Part shown: positions 60,668 to 64,000 of the stretch, in pieces
How positions within the stretch are numbered: the first letter of the stretch is position 1
Layout: every line of letters starts with the position of its first letter
Assembly: GCA_000687975.1 (NCBI GenBank)
Contig: JIAB01000001.1
Span: 2,518,001-2,582,000, forward strand
From: Lachnospiraceae bacterium AC2031
GTDB lineage: Bacteria > Bacillota > Clostridia > Lachnospirales > Lachnospiraceae
DNA length: 64,000 nucleotides
Reading direction: 5' to 3'
Notes under the pieces: generated by a model
Seen by the model: only the letters and a program-made list of their open reading frames with translations
What the model was told of the DNA's origin: nothing
Database searches by the model: none
Program-made: the position numbers and the translations under genes

Positions 60668-61638
60668 TGATACTTGTTTATTATCTGATAATTATAAATA
60701 TACTGACTTTTATATTTTATGGAATAGATAAGAAAAAAGCCGAGAAGCAGAAGTACAGAATATCTGAGGCCTTTCTAATTTTTATGGCGGTTCTGGGCGG
60801 TGCGCTTGGTGCACTTATCGGGATGATCACATTTCACCATAAAACCAGGAAGCCTAAGTTTAAGATTTGTGTTCCGTTGTTTCTTATTTTATGGACTGTC
60901 TTTTGTATATTCTCTTTGTATCAGAATTATCATCTTGTTGTGACGGAATATGAGTATGAGTCGGATTTTGATTGTACTATAGTTCAGATTTCGGACCTGC
61001 ATAATCAGTTTTTTGGAGTGGGTCAGAAGGCACTTTTAGATGAAATAAAAAATGCTGATCCGGATATTATTGTTGTTACAGGTGATGTTATAGATGTTTC
61101 TCATACCAACTATGGCCTTGCAAAGCAGTTCTTTGAAGGCGCGGTAAAGATAGCACCAGTATATTATATAACTGGGAATCACGAAGTGTGGTTGTATGGT
61201 GAAAAGTTTGATGCTTTCCTAGAAGATATAGAGGCTATGGGAGTGACATTTTTAGACGGGGAAACAGCGGCTCTTGATAACATGATACTGGCTGGAACAG
61301 TGGATGGTAGAGAAGTGAGAGAATATAACTGGGAAGATGAAACAAAACTTAAACTTCTGCTTGCACACGAGCCTTCGAATTATACGAATTACAAGAATAC
61401 AGGAGCAGATATTATTCTGGCGGGACATGTTCATGGTGGACAGGTGATCATTCCAGGAAAGGGTGGACTTCTTTCTCCAGATTTTGGTTTCTTTCCTGAA
61501 TTTTATGGGGGTGAATATACATCAGATAATTCTACAATGATAGTGAGCAGAGGTCTTGGAAACAGTGTTCTTCCGGTGAGAATTAATGATTATCCAGAAA
61601 TCGTAGTTTTGAAGATAAAAAATGCTGTAAATGACTAA
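60667..61638 (+). CDS. DUF1294 and metallophosphoesterase fusion
   Basis: A 323-residue membrane protein. The N-terminal 85 residues match DUF1294: NILTFIFYGIDKKKAEKQKYRISEAFLI, VLGGALGALIGM and FHHKTRKPKF, with helices at each end. The rest is a YaeI/YkuE-type calcineurin-like phosphoesterase with the full metal set: ISDLHNQ (near 115), VTGDVID (near 138), GNHEVW (near 171), and AGHVHGGQV (near 255). The active site should face outside or sit near the membrane, as in phosphoesterases acting on lipid intermediates such as UDP-diacylglucosamine or undecaprenyl carriers. The fusion suggests the DUF1294 helices anchor the enzyme. It overlaps the methyltransferase stop by one base. Confidence 0.88.
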   Translation: MILVYYLIIINILTFIFYGIDKKKAEKQKYRISEAFLIFMAVLGGALGALIGMITFHHKTRKPKFKICVPLFLILWTVFCIFSLYQNYHLVVTEYEYESDFDCTIVQISDLHNQFFGVGQKALLDEIKNADPDIIVVTGDVIDVSHTNYGLAKQFFEGAVKIAPVYYITGNHEVWLYGEKFDAFLEDIEAMGVTFLDGETAALDNMILAGTVDGREVREYNWEDETKLKLLLAHEPSNYTNYKNTGADIILAGHVHGGQVIIPGKGGLLSPDFGFFPEFYGGEYTSDNSTMIVSRGLGNSVLPVRINDYPEIVVLKIKNAVND

Positions 61639-61686
61639 AATAAGCCACGAAATTAATAAAAAAGAATGTAAATAAGAGGCATTTTA

Positions 61687-61695
61687 TGGTACAAT
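61687..61695 (+). promoter_or_regulatory. Extended -10 promoter of the GGDEF-EAL gene
   Basis: TGG plus TACAAT (61690-61695) lies 31 bases before the start codon at 61726. No convincing -35 box accompanies it. Confidence 0.45.
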
Positions 61696-61725
61696 TAAGT
61701 ATCATTATTTAAGTGGGGTGCTTAT

Positions 61726-63402
61726 ATGGGGAATAATGATGTGCTGAGCAAAATGCCCGATAGAAGGATAAAAAAGCTCGATAGACTGTTTGAGGCGTTT
61801 TCTATAGTTGCAGAAGGTACATATGTTTATATATGTGATATGCGCTATGATGTGTCCAGATGGTCTACTTCTGCTGTTGTGGCATTTGGCCTTCCAGGCG
61901 AATACATGTATGCGGCTGGAGAAATCTGGGAAGAAAAGATACACCCTGACGATAAGGAAGTATACCGCAAGGGTATTGGAGATATTTTTGAAGGTAAGTC
62001 TTTTGGACATGATATGCAGTATCGTGCCCTTAATATAAATGGCACATATGATGTTTGTACCTGTAGAGGTACGGTTCTTCTAGATGATAATGATGAACCT
62101 AATTATTTTGTTGGGGTTATTCGTAATCATGGTATTCAAAGTCATGTTGATACGCTTACTGGTCTTCGTAATCAGTATGGAATGATGGAGGATCTTCAGT
62201 ATAATATATCAAATCATACAGAGATGAGATTTACCATGGTTGGTATCAGTCACTTCTCAGAATTTAATGAAGTGTATGGATATCATTTTGGTAATAAGAT
62301 TCTTCAGAACTTTGCCAGATATTTATATGATAAGATTGGAAATACTGGAAGCGTGTATCGACTTGATGGTACTAAGTTTGCTGTTATCAGCATGGAAGGA
62401 ACAGCTGAAGGTATTAGAAACTATTATGAGATGGCCCGAAGTCATTTCAGAAAAGGATTTAAAGTTGAGGATAAGGATATAATCCTTGATCTTAATGCAG
62501 GACATCTTCTTATTAATAATTTTGATATTGATTATCAGACAGTATATTCATGTGCCAATTATGCTTACAGCGAGAGCAAACAACGTAGGCAGGGCGATAT
62601 GGTATTCTTTGCTGATGAACTGACAGATGATAACAGATTTCGTCTGGAGAAGTTTCATGCAATCCGTGGATCTATCATGCAGAACTTTAGTGGCTTCTAT
62701 CTGGTATATCAGCCAGTGGTAGATTCGGAAAGCGAGGAACTTATTGGAGCTGAAGCGCTTCTTAGATGGAAGAATGAGAAGTATGGATTGGTTCCACCAG
62801 ATGAGTTTATTCCTTTATTAGAGAAGGATCCGTTGTTCCCAGAACTGGGTGAATGGATTTTGAAGAAGGCTCTTACTGATTCAAAGGAAATATTGAAGAA
62901 GTATCCGGATTTCGTGATCAATGTCAATCTGTCATATACGCAGCTTGAAAAGCCAGACTTTGTTGAAATGGTTATAAATGCTGTTGAAGAGTGTGATTAT
63001 CCGGCAGAACATTTATGTCTTGAGATAACAGAGCGATGCAGATTGCTGGATCTTGAACTTCTAAAGAATGTTGTAGTAAATCTTAGAGGACATGGCATAC
63101 AGATAGCACTTGATGATTTTGGAACAGGATTCTCTTCGGTAGGTATAGTAAAGAATCTTCCATTTGACACCATCAAGATTGACAGAAGCTTTGTTATGAG
63201 AATAGAAGAAGACGACAAGGAGAAAGAGCTGATAGAGCATTTCGTAAACCTTGCCGCAACCTTTGGCGCTAAAGTTTGTGTTGAAGGTATTGAAACAGAA
63301 GGGATGAAGAGTATCCTGAAGAATTATCCTGTAAAGAGTTTCCAAGGTTACTACTATGCTAAGCCACTTAAGCTGGAAGACTTCCTTGTGTGGAGAAACT
63401 AG
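61726..63402 (+). CDS. PAS-GGDEF-EAL protein, likely c-di-GMP phosphodiesterase
   Basis: A 558-residue soluble signalling protein. A PAS-like domain (about 15-135) shows RWSTSAVVAFGLPGEYMYAAGEIWEEKIHPDD. The GGDEF domain (about 140-295) is degenerate: the signature reads LDGTKF instead of GGDEF, so synthesis is not expected. The EAL domain (about 310-555) keeps the catalytic set: EALLRW, VNVNLS-type Asn, EITER, DDFGTGFSS, IKIDRSF, EGIET and QGYYYAKP. The likely activity is therefore c-di-GMP hydrolysis, possibly tuned by nucleotide binding to the inactive GGDEF. No membrane helix is seen. It opposes the diguanylate cyclase at 46543. GTGGGGTG precedes the ATG. Confidence 0.92.
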   Translation: MGNNDVLSKMPDRRIKKLDRLFEAFSIVAEGTYVYICDMRYDVSRWSTSAVVAFGLPGEYMYAAGEIWEEKIHPDDKEVYRKGIGDIFEGKSFGHDMQYRALNINGTYDVCTCRGTVLLDDNDEPNYFVGVIRNHGIQSHVDTLTGLRNQYGMMEDLQYNISNHTEMRFTMVGISHFSEFNEVYGYHFGNKILQNFARYLYDKIGNTGSVYRLDGTKFAVISMEGTAEGIRNYYEMARSHFRKGFKVEDKDIILDLNAGHLLINNFDIDYQTVYSCANYAYSESKQRRQGDMVFFADELTDDNRFRLEKFHAIRGSIMQNFSGFYLVYQPVVDSESEELIGAEALLRWKNEKYGLVPPDEFIPLLEKDPLFPELGEWILKKALTDSKEILKKYPDFVINVNLSYTQLEKPDFVEMVINAVEECDYPAEHLCLEITERCRLLDLELLKNVVVNLRGHGIQIALDDFGTGFSSVGIVKNLPFDTIKIDRSFVMRIEEDDKEKELIEHFVNLAATFGAKVCVEGIETEGMKSILKNYPVKSFQGYYYAKPLKLEDFLVWRN

Positions 63403-63431
63403 AATAGGAAGACAGGACTCGGTACTAATTA

Positions 63432-63893
63432 ATGGAGTATGTACAGGCGTTTTTTACAAATAGAATATTGATTGGAGGTCTGATTGGATGGGCCTCTGCA
63501 CAGATACTTAAGACAATTATTTTTCTTTTAGTTAATAAGAAACTGCAGCTGGAACGTCTCTTCGGAGATGGTGGTATGCCAAGTGGACATTCGGCAACCG
63601 TTTCTGCAGTAGCGTTACTTACAGGTTATGAATGTGGTTTTGGTTCTCCTATATTTGCAGTAGCATTTATTATGGCTATCGTTGTTATGCATGATGCTAT
63701 GGGCGTTAGACTGGAGACAGGAAAGCAGGCTAAGGCAATAAATGAGATGACTGAGTTTCTTGAGAAGTTAAGTGGAACTGAGTTATCTAATGAGGAAAAA
63801 CTGAAGGAGTTTGTAGGACATACACCTCTTCAGGTTGTTATGGGAAGTATTCTTGGAATCATTGTTGCCCTTATATTACATTTTGCTTTCTAA
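63432..63893 (+). CDS. Divergent PAP2-family membrane protein
   Basis: A 153-residue protein with three or four hydrophobic segments. The divergent PAP2 (DUF212) signature is GGMPSGHSATVSAVALLTGYECGFGSPIF (near 46-74), followed by VVMHDAMGVRLETGKQAKAINEM. It lacks some residues of classical PAP2 phosphatases, and its enzymatic activity is uncertain. It begins 30 bases after the GGDEF-EAL gene. The gene is often found upstream of folate or wall genes in Firmicutes; here folP begins 46 bases downstream. Confidence 0.9.
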   Translation: MEYVQAFFTNRILIGGLIGWASAQILKTIIFLLVNKKLQLERLFGDGGMPSGHSATVSAVALLTGYECGFGSPIFAVAFIMAIVVMHDAMGVRLETGKQAKAINEMTEFLEKLSGTELSNEEKLKEFVGHTPLQVVMGSILGIIVALILHFAF

Positions 63894-63938
63894 AATCTTT
63901 GTGATTAATCATAAGAAGCTTTTTGGTAAGGAAGAGAC

Positions 63939-64000
63939 ATGAATATAGGAAATAAAGAATTTGATTTTGATTCCCATCGCGTATATGTGATGGGAATCTT
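63939..64000 (+). CDS. folP: Dihydropteroate synthase, N-terminal fragment (cut by window edge)
   Basis: The frame starts at ATG 63939 after AAGGAAG and reads MNIGNKEFDFDSHRVYVMGIL up to the right edge. That opening is typical of dihydropteroate synthase, in which MGILNVTPDSF follows. Only about 20 codons are visible, so the call rests on a short match. The enzyme joins pterin pyrophosphate and p-aminobenzoate in folate synthesis and is the target of sulfonamides. Confidence 0.65.
   Translation, partial: MNIGNKEFDFDSHRVYVMGI

Overview
The window looks like a chromosomal segment of a low-GC Gram-positive anaerobe of the class Clostridia, most likely family Lachnospiraceae (Butyrivibrio or Pseudobutyrivibrio relatives; this placement is inference). 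Reasons: strong AGGAGG ribosome binding sites, no outer-membrane genes, a HemZ-type radical SAM protein, the gdpP-rplI-dnaB order, a stand-alone MsmX-type sugar ATPase, and a DUF5717/DUF5716 gene pair that I associate with this family. No rRNA, tRNA, CRISPR array or intact insertion sequence was seen.

Layout. 0.3-5.6 kb: a monocistronic type IV pilin and a giant YfhO-like membrane protein built of two tandem units. 5.6-11.6 kb: a small HTH protein, hemZ, hisS, aspS and a prepilin peptidase that could process the pilin. 11.7-18.9 kb: a minus-strand aminotransferase, then a three-gene operon of unknown function (large DUF5717 scaffold, DUF5716 with an actin/Hsp70-like ATPase pattern, TPR protein). 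19-25.6 kb: valS, gdpP, rplI, dnaB. 25.6-27.6 kb: a minus-strand SDR oxidoreductase and a Card1/Can2-like CARF nuclease whose end overlaps dnaB, with no CRISPR locus in view. 27.7-36.9 kb: a LytR_C membrane protein, a sugar ABC ATPase, a CdaR/PucR-like regulator, ftsE, ftsX, an M23 hydrolase, a CtpA-type protease and guaA.

37-42.5 kb is an accessory island starting immediately after guaA, a known integration hotspot. It holds an XRE-ImmA pair, a structured leader with a tiny peptide, a free-standing EndoU toxin with a putative immunity gene, a DUF4417 gene, small membrane genes and a CPBP protease. Short repeats resembling the guaA 3' end occur at about 39.98 and 42.40 kb, but no integrase remains. 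42.5-47.6 kb is a signalling block: hybrid histidine kinase, orphan solute-binding lipoprotein, diguanylate cyclase. 47.6-56.3 kb is a one-directional run of small enzyme genes, including seven GNAT acetyltransferase domains, two small-molecule or nucleotide kinase-like proteins, a nucleoside phosphorylase, a DinB-like protein and a methyltransferase. A 28-bp exact direct repeat (47610 and 51694) shows past recombination there, and a leader peptide with an RLR motif followed by a hairpin precedes a P-loop-kinase/GNAT fusion.

56.4-64 kb: a LytTR/DUF3021 pair, a TetR/DUF998 pair with a near-ideal promoter and operator, argC, a methyltransferase, a DUF1294-metallophosphoesterase fusion, a PAS-GGDEF-EAL c-di-GMP phosphodiesterase candidate, a PAP2-like protein, and the first codons of folP at the right edge.

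Strongest candidates for undescribed biology: the DUF5717-DUF5716-TPR operon, the CRISPR-less CARF nuclease, the leader-controlled EndoU island, and the RLR leader upstream of the kinase-acetyltransferase fusion. Product calls rest on motif recognition by eye; no database search was run.
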